This document shows, in pieces, positions 18,438 to 26,392 of a stretch of DNA of 64,000 nucleotides (its first letter is position 1; each line of letters begins with the position of its first letter). Both the position numbers and the translations under genes were made by a program. The notes beneath the pieces were generated by a model, which saw only the letters and a program-made list of their open reading frames with translations, did not search any database and was not told the origin of the DNA. Source of the stretch: Heyndrickxia camelliae (lineage in GTDB: Bacteria > Bacillota > Bacilli > Bacillales > Bacillaceae_C); contig NZ_PIQO01000008.1 in NCBI RefSeq assembly GCF_002844575.1, forward strand, positions 62,001 to 126,000. Direction: 5' to 3'.

Positions 18438-18465
18438 TTACTTAAGTTAATTAATAGTTAAGTAA
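18438..18465. promoter_or_regulatory. inverted repeat, probable MarR operator
   Basis: TTACTTAA (18438-18445) and TTAAGTAA (18458-18465) are perfect inverted arms with a 12-base AT-rich centre, just upstream of the MarR start at 18417. Size, symmetry and position suit autoregulation. Confidence 0.6.
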
Positions 18466-18518
18466 ACTAATTATATTTTTTATCTACTTTATCGTCAAAT
18501 AAAATGGATAATTCCTCA

Positions 18519-18548
18519 CAAAAAAATCTCAGGTATTAGCCTGAGATT
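18519..18548 (-). terminator. intrinsic terminator of the serine hydrolase gene
   Basis: On the minus strand AATCTCAGG pairs with CCTGAGATT around CTAATA, followed by TTTTTTG, right after the stop at 18552. Confidence 0.88.
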
Positions 18549-18551
18549 GGA

Positions 18552-19742
18552 TTAATTTTCAGTTAACAGCATAGTATATATCTTTTTACTTATCGGAGCA
18601 TAAGATCTTACACTGTTTTGTATATTGGATATTAGCACTACGTAATCCTTTCCACCCTTTGAATAACTATTCATCCCATTCCATCCCGGTAATACCCCAT
18701 GAGACGAATAATTACCTGGTGGAACTGACCAACCTTTTCGATTAATGTACCATCCATATCCATATTGAGATATTGTTTTTGGAGTAAACATTTGTAAATA
18801 ACTCTTGTGGGATAGAAGTTTACCTGATTGTAAGGCATGATCAAATTTATACAAATCGTAAGCAGTCGAGTATATATCACCACAACCAAAAACTTGTGAA
18901 AAGTCTTGTAACTTTGGAGTAAAGATTATTCCCATTTTAACCCTATACCCGGTTGAGTGATATTTCTCCTTATTAAGATCCTCGCCAAACCCAGAGTGTG
19001 TCATTCCTGCTACATTAAAAATATGCTCTTTAATATATTGGTGCAACGGCATCCCACTCGCTTTCTCAATGACATATCCCAGAACGGAATAGTTAGCATC
19101 TGAATACTCCCACCTTGTTCCAGGTTTAGATTTCAGACGACGTGCAGTGACTCCAATTTCACGCATTAACTCCTCCTTTGACACTTTTCCTCCGAACTCA
19201 TTACGAACAGGAATTCCGGAGGTGTGGGTTAATAAATTATACAGTTTTATCTCTCGTGAATGAGGAAAATCAGGAAGATAGTTTGATAATGGTTCATTAA
19301 TATTTAATTTTCCGGATTCCTGAAGCTGTAAAAATGCGGTAGCAACAAAAGACTTTGTTATTGAACCTATATAAAAAACAGTATCTGGGTTGTTTTGCGT
19401 TTTATTTCTTTCATTAGAAAAACCGTATCCCTTATTAATAACTACCTTACCGTTATGAACAATTGTAGCTGAACCATTAAAATGAATTTTTTTCAAGTAT
19501 TGATCTATTTCATCATTGTTGGAAATTCCTTTACTAGTAATCTTTTTAGAAGGATGATAAGTTTTTCCTGATGTAATAACACTCGCTGCGTTTTCTACAT
19601 TCCTCTTATTAACAAGATGTGTTGCAAATCGATGTTTAACAAGAACGAACGCTGCTAATAGCAAAATTAAACAGATAATAGCAGGAATCTTCCATTGGTT
19701 CCTTCTTTTTCTTCTTAGTTGATATCTTGTTTTATTCCGCAT
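18552..19742 (-). CDS. membrane-anchored serine hydrolase, beta-lactamase/PBP4* family
   Basis: A 396-residue protein with a basic N-terminus, one membrane anchor (about residues 19-36) and an extracytoplasmic beta-lactamase-fold domain. The SxxK motif is SITK with Ser127 and Lys130, the Tyr motif is EYSDANYSVLGY, and the third motif is in the SHGVLPGWNG region where class C enzymes have KTG or HxG. Such proteins include D,D-peptidases, esterases and lactonases, so the substrate is open. It is monocistronic with its own terminator. Confidence 0.82.
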   Translation of the reverse strand: MRNKTRYQLRRKRRNQWKIPAIICLILLLAAFVLVKHRFATHLVNKRNVENAASVITSGKTYHPSKKITSKGISNNDEIDQYLKKIHFNGSATIVHNGKVVINKGYGFSNERNKTQNNPDTVFYIGSITKSFVATAFLQLQESGKLNINEPLSNYLPDFPHSREIKLYNLLTHTSGIPVRNEFGGKVSKEELMREIGVTARRLKSKPGTRWEYSDANYSVLGYVIEKASGMPLHQYIKEHIFNVAGMTHSGFGEDLNKEKYHSTGYRVKMGIIFTPKLQDFSQVFGCGDIYSTAYDLYKFDHALQSGKLLSHKSYLQMFTPKTISQYGYGWYINRKGWSVPPGNYSSHGVLPGWNGMNSYSKGGKDYVVLISNIQNSVRSYAPISKKIYTMLLTEN

Positions 19743-19882
19743 TTTCTTTTCTCCTCATAACAATACTCTATTCTACTTTTTTGTAATTAAATCCCTACAA
19801 TAATAGACGAATAATATTGTTTAAAGGTTCTCCTTAATTTGAAAAAATTATCATTAACCTCTTTTTAAATACATACAAAATG

Positions 19883-19912
19883 AAAAAAAAATCAGGTATT
19901 AAACCCGATTTT
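19883..19912 (-). terminator. intrinsic terminator overlapping the permease stop codon
   Basis: On the minus strand AAATCGGGT pairs with ACCTGATTT (one G-U) around TTAAT, followed by a run of Ts. The TAA stop lies inside the hairpin. Confidence 0.85.
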
Positions 19913-21347
19913 TTTGCGCATAAGTTTTTACTTCTCTTGCTCCTGTTTCTTTTATTAACTTCTGATCTTTCATAATAAACGGATAAAATACCAAACCTAC
20001 TACAAACAAACCGATTCCCAAGAAGAAAGTTTTCATATCAGCAGTACCAGTTTTAATTACCCAGATAGAATAAATAATAGCTAAAACGGTTATTACTCCA
20101 TCCAATTTCCTGAAGCCTTTTATTTTATCGTATGTTTCTCCTGTTATGACAAGTTTTAATTGATAAACTGCTGATACCAGATATGGAATTAAATAGGCTA
20201 ATGTTGCAACAACAATAGCAAAATCATATGCTTCGGTAACCGTACCTGAAATAGTTGAGAAAAGAAATACCTGTGTCAAAACATTCGTAATTGATAAGGA
20301 TCTGATAGGACTTCCAGATTTATTCGTTTTTGCAAAGAATTTTGGAAATAACCCTACTTTTGCTGCCTGGTATGGCACTTCAGAACTTACCACAATCCAA
20401 CCAACAGTGGATCCGAATAATGAAATAAGTGCTAGTAATGCCATAATATAAGTTCCGTTATGACCTATAACCATGCCCAATGCATCCACTAAAGGTTTTT
20501 GTGAATCTTTTAATTGATCCTGAGGCAGTGCTCCCATTGTTAATAAGGTAATCCCAATATAAATGAATAGAGAAATGATTAAACCTATCATCGTTGCCTT
20601 TCTAACATCGCTTTGTGACTTCGCACGATTAGAAAGCATTACAGCAGATTCAATTCCAATGAAGGCCCAAAGCGTTGAAATTGCCCCTGCATTTACTTGT
20701 CCTCCTAGACCAACCTTATTACCAGACGCGTCAACAAATGCCTTTGCATTTCCTAAATTTGCTGCATCAAACACAAATACTGTTACAATAACAAAAAGCA
20801 AAAATCCAATGACCTTCGTAATAGTAGCAGTAAGATTTAATTTTCCAGCGGCATTGAAGCTTTTTGATAGAATAAATTGAATTCCCCATAGCATGATTGT
20901 ACATATAATAAACGTAACGAATTTACCATATTCTAATTGAAAACTTCCGAAAGTAACTAAGACTTTCTTACTCTGCATGACAGGGAAAAAGGTCGTTAAA
21001 TAACCGGCAAAGGAAATAATAACAGAGGCTGTCGCTGCCCAGTTCGCTGCCCAATATCCCCATGCCATACTGTATCCAGCTACTTTTCCTGCCTTCGGAG
21101 AGGAAAATAAGTTTTGAGCATAGCTTTGCGGTCCTGCCTTTAACTCAGGTTTTCTGGTTGCTAGATTTCCAAATACTAATGCAATCATAAATACACCAAG
21201 TCCTGTTGCTAGCCACGCAAGTGTAGCGCCTGTCGGACTTGCTACCTGTGCCAAATTAGCAGGTAGCATAAAAATACCGCCGCCTACCATATTTCCTATA
21301 ACAAAGGTAGTTAAAATCCATAACCCCCATTTTTTTGTTTCCATCAT
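19899..21347 (-). CDS. APC-superfamily amino acid antiporter (basic amino acid/polyamine type)
   Basis: A 482-residue transporter with about twelve membrane segments. The opening WGLWILTTFVIGNMVGGGIF with the GxG(I)F motif, the TLWAFIGIESAVMLSNRAK segment and GSTVGWIVVSSEVPYQAAK are typical of the arginine/ornithine (ArcD) and lysine antiporter branch of APA transporters. No arc genes are nearby, so it may instead be a YvsH-like permease. Two adjacent ATGs are possible; AAAGGTGAT is better spaced for the second (21344). Monocistronic. Confidence 0.82.
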   Translation of the reverse strand: MMETKKWGLWILTTFVIGNMVGGGIFMLPANLAQVASPTGATLAWLATGLGVFMIALVFGNLATRKPELKAGPQSYAQNLFSSPKAGKVAGYSMAWGYWAANWAATASVIISFAGYLTTFFPVMQSKKVLVTFGSFQLEYGKFVTFIICTIMLWGIQFILSKSFNAAGKLNLTATITKVIGFLLFVIVTVFVFDAANLGNAKAFVDASGNKVGLGGQVNAGAISTLWAFIGIESAVMLSNRAKSQSDVRKATMIGLIISLFIYIGITLLTMGALPQDQLKDSQKPLVDALGMVIGHNGTYIMALLALISLFGSTVGWIVVSSEVPYQAAKVGLFPKFFAKTNKSGSPIRSLSITNVLTQVFLFSTISGTVTEAYDFAIVVATLAYLIPYLVSAVYQLKLVITGETYDKIKGFRKLDGVITVLAIIYSIWVIKTGTADMKTFFLGIGLFVVGLVFYPFIMKDQKLIKETGAREVKTYAQKNRV

Positions 21348-21493
21348 ATATCACCTTTCTAAGATGCCATTTATTATATACCGTATTAGTTCATGGACTT
21401 AGTATACTTCAATTCTCTACTTTGGTAAAGTGATAATATAATAAAATATCTTGGTAAATTTAGTAACAATCTTAGGTGTTTCATAGAAATAGC

Positions 21494-21527
21494 AAAAAAC
21501 CACAAGTCGATTAATCAACTTGTGGTT
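21494..21527 (-). terminator. intrinsic terminator of the dlt operon
   Basis: On the minus strand AACCACAAGT pairs perfectly with ACTTGTGGTT and is followed by TTTT. The dltD stop codon is inside the loop region. Confidence 0.88.
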
Positions 21528-22710
21528 CTGTTTGAGTGGCTTTCCAATGCTGCTCCATAGCCTGATCCACATAGACCCAGCCTTTCCACGCAATATGCAT
21601 GGTATCTTTTAAGAAATACGGATCATATTCGTGTCCAGATAGATCAACGATTGGGAACCCTGAAGCTCTTACCTGCTTGCAAATCTTTTTATAATAAACT
21701 TCTCGTCCGTTCTTTGGAAACCCAGTGTAATCGTACCATCTTCCATTCACCGGAAGGGAAATAAAGATTGGTTTAGCACCTTTTTCCTTTAACAGATCTA
21801 AAACCATTTGGAAATCATTGTACTCTACTGATTTAGCATAGGTTGCATGTCTATTATAATTTTTCATCTTTGCAGCAGTAGGGATTATTTTCTTTTTATA
21901 AAAACTGTATGATACATCATATGGGTTTCCTTTAGCTCTTTGTTTACCATATTGACTCGCAATTTGCTCTAATTCTCCCCATGATTTCCCTTTAACAATC
22001 TTTGGATCTTTATATCGTTTATGATTATATCCACCATAAAGTGAAAAATATAAGTCTTTCTTTTGAAGCAGCTTCCAATTCATATATGCAAACGGTCTGA
22101 TAATTTCATTATCCAGTCTGAACTTGCCATGACGACCAATTTCAGACCGAAACACACTAGTAAGCATGTAATCCCTTTTTACTACATCAAACTTTAAAAG
22201 CCTGTGAATGGCTTTTCTTTTTAATCTAGGATCAATAGAATGATTAAAAGCTAAATCATATGCCTGTAGCATCGAATAATTGGGATCAAAATGAACATTA
22301 TCGATTCCTTTCTTATGAAACCACTGTGGAGAAATAATAAAGACCAATTTTTTCCCTTTTAACTGATTGGAATGCGCAGCAAAGTTCATAAATTGAACTA
22401 ATGACTGCGTACCTCCACGTCCATATAAAAATGGGGTAAACCCTTCCTGATTGGCTTCAAAATAATTAGAAGGATGAAACGGGTCAAATCTTGATAATTC
22501 TGATGATCCGTATATTGGAAAGTACTTCTTATCCGCTAGCATTCTGCTTTGGATATAATCTCCTTGAAACATTAAAGGACTAAGGCTTGTAGCATCCTTT
22601 GCCACTTTTTTATTCGAAATCAAATCCCCAATCCAAGCATTTGGTATAAATAAGAACACCAAAAATAGGATAACCGCTAAAATAAGTGGACCAAAAGCAT
22701 ATTTTTTCAT
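21511..22710 (-). CDS. dltD: D-alanyl-lipoteichoic acid biosynthesis protein DltD
   Basis: A 399-residue protein with one N-terminal membrane segment (about 7-25) and an extracytoplasmic SGNH-type hydrolase-like domain; the Ser is in YGSSELSRFDP near residue 65 and the late Asp/His block is FLKDTMHIAWKGW. DltD acts outside the membrane in the last steps of moving D-alanine to teichoic acids. The frame is open to 22755, but the start at 22710 overlaps the dltC stop as ATGA and gives MKKYAFGPL, the normal DltD beginning. It is the last gene of dltXABCD. Confidence 0.93.
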   Translation of the reverse strand: MKKYAFGPLILAVILFLVFLFIPNAWIGDLISNKKVAKDATSLSPLMFQGDYIQSRMLADKKYFPIYGSSELSRFDPFHPSNYFEANQEGFTPFLYGRGGTQSLVQFMNFAAHSNQLKGKKLVFIISPQWFHKKGIDNVHFDPNYSMLQAYDLAFNHSIDPRLKRKAIHRLLKFDVVKRDYMLTSVFRSEIGRHGKFRLDNEIIRPFAYMNWKLLQKKDLYFSLYGGYNHKRYKDPKIVKGKSWGELEQIASQYGKQRAKGNPYDVSYSFYKKKIIPTAAKMKNYNRHATYAKSVEYNDFQMVLDLLKEKGAKPIFISLPVNGRWYDYTGFPKNGREVYYKKICKQVRASGFPIVDLSGHEYDPYFLKDTMHIAWKGWVYVDQAMEQHWKATQTEPQVD

Positions 22711-22940
22711 TGATGTTCCACTAATTTCTCTGCTATATTGTTCGGAGTATTCCACTCCTCACGATTAAATTCTGTTATTGGAATATTGATTCCGAACCGC
22801 TCATCTACTTCTACTAAAAAGTTGATAGTACCGAAGGAATCTAGTAATCCTGTCTCAAATAAATCGATATTTGGATCTTCCTTTACAACCTCGTCTTGGC
22901 AAATCTCTGCTATTAAGTTGATAATCTCTTGTTTTTCCAT
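22707..22940 (-). CDS. dltC: D-alanine carrier protein DltC
   Basis: A 77-residue acyl-carrier-type protein. The phosphopantetheine attachment Ser35 is in GLLDSFGTINF. DltA charges it with D-alanine and DltB uses it to pass D-alanine across the membrane. It overlaps dltD by 4 bases but is separated from dltB by 105 bases, unusually wide for this operon, and the gap holds a hairpin. Confidence 0.95.
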   Translation of the reverse strand: MEKQEIINLIAEICQDEVVKEDPNIDLFETGLLDSFGTINFLVEVDERFGINIPITEFNREEWNTPNNIAEKLVEHQ

Positions 22941-23004
22941 TTTAAATTATTCTCCTTTAACGTAGCTTTACTTGTATTGTTGTTACTTTTCGTAAATGTT
23001 TATA

Positions 23005-23033
23005 AACCCCACAGTAGACTTCATTTTGGGGCT
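23005..23033 (-). other. hairpin in the dltB-dltC gap
   Basis: On the minus strand AGCCCCA can pair with TGGGGTT (one G-U) around a 15-base loop, followed by TATAAAC. It is too weak and lacks a clean U run to be called a terminator. It could modulate the ratio of DltC/DltD to DltA/DltB by attenuation or mRNA processing. Confidence 0.35.
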
Positions 23034-23045
23034 ACTTTTCGTATG

Positions 23046-24224
23046 TTATCTAAAGTAGTAGCGAAATGGTTCACCTGAAAAAATATAAAGTCCGAAACAT
23101 ACAAAGTGGAACGTGATAATGACCGAAACAACATGTGTAAACTTATTCTTCGGCCAAAATTTACGCTTTCTGTTCCACCTATCAAAAAAGTCATACCCAA
23201 TCATTAATGCGGCCATGTAAAGGCCGTAAACGATATATTGCACGGCAATTCCATGCCAAAAGCCCATAATTAAAAATAATAACGTATAGCCGATATTGGA
23301 AACCGTGTAGCGATCACGTATCCATTTTTTCTTTGTCATCCAGAGGACAAAGCGCATATATACATAATCCCGGAACCAGAATGACAAAGTCATATGCCAC
23401 CTATTCCAGAAATCCTTTATATTTCTGCTTATAAATGGAGCATTAAAGTTTTCTGGAGTTTTAACTCCCATCAAATAACTCACTCCAATTGCAAAGGCAC
23501 TATACCCCGCAAAATCAAAGAATAAATATAAACTATATGCATACATGTACATAATTTGCGCTAGTACAGGTGGTACATATACATATGGATTTTTTGGCAA
23601 ATAGGCCAGCAGATAGTGATGCAACAAATAAGCAATAATGAATTTATATAAAAATCCTCTAAAAATCTTGTTAATTCCTAAATACAGATACTCATAATAC
23701 TGTTCTTTTGTCGGAACTGTTAAGCTATCTTTCTGAAATCTTCTCCAGCGATCAATCGGGCCAGATGAGATCGTTGGAAAGAATAAAAGAAAGTAAAGAA
23801 AATCCAGAATTGGGATATCGCTTTTTATTAAGCCGTCTCTGGTCTCCATGATCATTTGTACCGCTTTAAAGGTTAGATAGGATACTCCTAAAAACCCAAT
23901 CAAATGATGAAGCCCCAAAAAGGGAAAAATCTTTACTAAGGCTAGTGGAAGAATAGACCCTACCACTGCCCAGACAAATACCGATGTTTTATTTTCCCTT
24001 TGGCGGTAAGAAGCATAGCCTTTGACTAATAAAACTTGCCATATGGTAAACACAATTAGAGAAATAAGCCCCATCATACTATTAGCGAAAATAATGGCTA
24101 ACATGATTACCGTAATAATCATATTATAGGTCCTAGATTGTCTGCCCTTTAGGCCAAGTATGATCGTTGGCAGTAAAAGAATTCCTATTATCAAGAAAAA
24201 GATAAATTTTTCGTACGGAATCAT
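23046..24224 (-). CDS. dltB: D-alanyl transfer protein DltB (MBOAT)
   Basis: A 392-residue membrane-bound O-acyltransferase with about eleven hydrophobic segments. The catalytic His is in LIMGFWHGIAVQY and the RNIKDFWNRWHMTLSFW block is typical. It transfers D-alanine from DltC to the outer face of the membrane. The start overlaps the dltA stop by ATGA. Confidence 0.95.
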   Translation of the reverse strand: MIPYEKFIFFLIIGILLLPTIILGLKGRQSRTYNMIITVIMLAIIFANSMMGLISLIVFTIWQVLLVKGYASYRQRENKTSVFVWAVVGSILPLALVKIFPFLGLHHLIGFLGVSYLTFKAVQMIMETRDGLIKSDIPILDFLYFLLFFPTISSGPIDRWRRFQKDSLTVPTKEQYYEYLYLGINKIFRGFLYKFIIAYLLHHYLLAYLPKNPYVYVPPVLAQIMYMYAYSLYLFFDFAGYSAFAIGVSYLMGVKTPENFNAPFISRNIKDFWNRWHMTLSFWFRDYVYMRFVLWMTKKKWIRDRYTVSNIGYTLLFLIMGFWHGIAVQYIVYGLYMAALMIGYDFFDRWNRKRKFWPKNKFTHVVSVIITFHFVCFGLYIFSGEPFRYYFR

Positions 24225-25741
24225 ACCATTACCTCAGCAGATAATTTCTTTCGATCAACCTTACCATTCGGCGTTATTGGCAGACTATGAGTATACGAAA
24301 ACTTCCTTGGAATCATATATGAAGGAAGAAGTTCCGATAATTCTTTCTTTATCGCCGCTGTTAATTGATACTGTTTTTCAAAGGAGTGCTGGGCCGGAAC
24401 AATAAATGTGGATAAGTAGTCAATTTTCCCATCCTTATAGACAGGTACAACCACACAAGCTTCAACATATTGAGATTTCGCAATGCTATACTCAATCTCT
24501 TCTAATTCCATACGATAACCATGCACCTTTACTTGGAAATCAAGGCGACCTTGATAGTACAGTAATCCATTTTTTCTATAGCCTGCATCACCTGTTCGAT
24601 AAGCTCTTTCTCCATCGGTTTCAAAGAAAGATTTATCCGTAAGCTCTTTTTCTCCTAAATAGCCTTTACTTACGCTTGGCCCAACGATAATCATTTCTCC
24701 TTTTTCCCCTTCAGGAAGCTGATTACCGTTCTCATCCACAATCCATAATTGTGTATCGCCTTTACTATATCCAATAGGCAAAATGGAATGTGACGCTAAT
24801 AGTTCATTCGTAACCTCGACCATCGTTATCGCAACAGTCGCTTCTGTTGGTCCATACAAATTAAAGACCTTTGCTCCAGGAAACCGTTCTTTTAACTGAC
24901 GAGCAATATCTGCGGAAAGAACTTCCCCGCAAAACAGGAATACTTCAAGTCCCGGAAGCATTTCCTCCGAAAAGCCTGGTTCCATTAAACACATTTGAGC
25001 AAACGACGGTGTCGATGTCCAAACCTGGATATTGGATCCCTTTAATTCCTCAAAAAGCAGTTTGGGATTTGCAATCATATCCTTCGTAATCGCAAATAAT
25101 GTCCCACCTGTACAAAGGGACGGATATAGATCCATCACTGATAAATCAAATGAAAATGGTGCCTGGTTTAAAAAGACCTTCTGTTTGTCGATTGGAAAAT
25201 CAGAAAGCATCCAGCCCACATAGCTTTGAAGATTATTTGCTGTAATCTGTACACCTTTTGGATTCCCAGTACTTCCAGAGGTATAGATAATATAGAAAGT
25301 ATCTTCCTCTTGTACCCACTTTTCCTCAGAGGCAGCATCATCGTGAGAGCTTAAAATATGGAGAAGCTCTTCACTTTGGACCATCTTGATTGGGTAGTTT
25401 TCAAAATGGTCAACCTCTATCTCCTCTGTTGCAAAGAAAAATTCCGCCTTCGAACTATCCATGATTTTTTTTATTCGATCAATTGGAATCGAAACATCTA
25501 CCGGAATATATGGATGTCCGGCTTTTACACTTCCTAAAAAAGAGACAACCATTTCAGGTGCCATATGACCATAAACTATTATAGGAGAGTGCTGCTTTTC
25601 TGAGTAATTCTCAACATAGGATGCTAAACGATTGGACTTACTCCATAAATCCTCATACGTGATGGCAGCATCACGATTGATAAAAGCAAGTCGTTTTGGT
25701 TCATTAGCAGCCAAACGTTCAATTGATTTTATTACGTTCAT
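24221..25741 (-). CDS. dltA: D-alanine--D-alanyl carrier protein ligase DltA
   Basis: A 506-residue adenylate-forming enzyme that activates D-alanine with ATP and loads it on DltC. Core motifs seen are the P-loop YTSGSTGNPKGVQ near residue 150, NLYGPTEATVAIT, YRTGDAGY and the C-terminal catalytic Lys in PNGKVDRKKL. It starts 18 bases after dltX and overlaps dltB. Confidence 0.95.
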   Translation of the reverse strand: MNVIKSIERLAANEPKRLAFINRDAAITYEDLWSKSNRLASYVENYSEKQHSPIIVYGHMAPEMVVSFLGSVKAGHPYIPVDVSIPIDRIKKIMDSSKAEFFFATEEIEVDHFENYPIKMVQSEELLHILSSHDDAASEEKWVQEEDTFYIIYTSGSTGNPKGVQITANNLQSYVGWMLSDFPIDKQKVFLNQAPFSFDLSVMDLYPSLCTGGTLFAITKDMIANPKLLFEELKGSNIQVWTSTPSFAQMCLMEPGFSEEMLPGLEVFLFCGEVLSADIARQLKERFPGAKVFNLYGPTEATVAITMVEVTNELLASHSILPIGYSKGDTQLWIVDENGNQLPEGEKGEMIIVGPSVSKGYLGEKELTDKSFFETDGERAYRTGDAGYRKNGLLYYQGRLDFQVKVHGYRMELEEIEYSIAKSQYVEACVVVPVYKDGKIDYLSTFIVPAQHSFEKQYQLTAAIKKELSELLPSYMIPRKFSYTHSLPITPNGKVDRKKLSAEVMV

Positions 25742-25759
25742 TATTGCTCCTCCTGATTC

Positions 25760-25906
25760 TTAAAATTCACTATATATAAATGGCCCCGCACTCATATCAT
25801 GAAATCCATAAATTAACACCAACAATATCAGAATGAGTAAATAATACAATGTACGAAGACTCCACCATAGCACTCGATTTCCTGTCTCCTTTTCTGACTT
25901 TTTCAT
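25760..25906 (-). CDS. dltX: DltX, small membrane protein of the dlt operon
   Basis: A 48-residue protein leading the dlt operon. It has a charged start (MKKSEKETGNR), one membrane segment (about 18-35, YYLLILILLVLIYGF) and the conserved C-terminal end HDMSAGPFIYSEF; in DltX the last residues form a motif thought to take part in D-alanine transfer by DltB/DltD. AAGGGTG precedes the ATG by about 8 bases. It is too short to be found by length-based ORF calling. Confidence 0.92.
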   Translation of the reverse strand: MKKSEKETGNRVLWWSLRTLYYLLILILLVLIYGFHDMSAGPFIYSEF

Positions 25907-25998
25907 AAGAAGGCACCCTTTCATCCTTATCTACCTTTTGTACCCCGCAAATCAATATTTATATGATATTGATATATAGGGACATTAGGATATAAATC

Positions 25999-26037
25999 TG
26001 TAAAAAATCTGTAAGTATTATTACAAATTTATTACAA
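25999..26037. promoter_or_regulatory. four hexamers at exact 11-bp spacing upstream of dlt
   Basis: On the plus strand TGTAAA (25999), TGTAAG (26010), TTACAA (26021) and TTACAA (26032) start exactly 11 bp apart. Read on the minus strand the first two are TTTACA and CTTACA, close to the PhoP half-site. The spacing suits a regulator of the OmpR/PhoP class binding one face of the helix. Identity is inferred and uncertain. Confidence 0.4.
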
Positions 26038-26154
26038 CATCTATTAGACGTAATTCATTATAAAATAGTTTCATAAAAAAAAGATGAAAAAATCATTAGA
26101 AAAGTTCATTCATTTAAGAATAAATTAAGTAACTTCATATAAAATAGATTATTT

Positions 26155-26182
26155 GGGACAGAGGGACAGGTCCCATTTCCCA
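26155..26182 (+). repeat. dispersed repeat copy 1 (GGACAGGTCCC type)
   Basis: A 28-base segment containing GGGACAGGTCCC and ending in TTTCCCA. It matches the segment at 27900-27927 in 23 of 28 positions in the same orientation; the two copies flank the GGDEF gene. The inner part is partly self-complementary. GGGACAGGTCC-like segments are, from memory, scattered in several Bacillaceae genomes. Confidence 0.65.
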
Positions 26183-26392
26183 CAATGACGCGGTTTTTTC
26201 TGATGTAACTGCCTATAAACATCTTTCTGAATAATGATCGAAAGTACCACTTTCACCACCCTTGGAAACAAAAAAAAAATTTAAGAAAATAACCTTTTTA
26301 TTTATTAAATTGCTTTTCTAAAAGCAGTTCCATATACTAAGCTTGGAAGAATATGAGTCGTTTTTATAATTAGATAAGGGATGGAACTTTAG

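Larger units (their letters stand above)
25907..26392. other. divergent promoter region between dltX and the GGDEF gene
   Basis: About 490 bases with no gene. It holds an 8-bp perfect inverted repeat (ATCAATAT 25951-25958 / ATATTGAT 25966-25973), four hexamers with 11-bp spacing (25999-26037), and one copy of a GC-richer dispersed repeat (26155-26182). Promoters for dlt (minus) and the GGDEF gene (plus) must lie here, but I cannot place them confidently. Confidence 0.5.
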
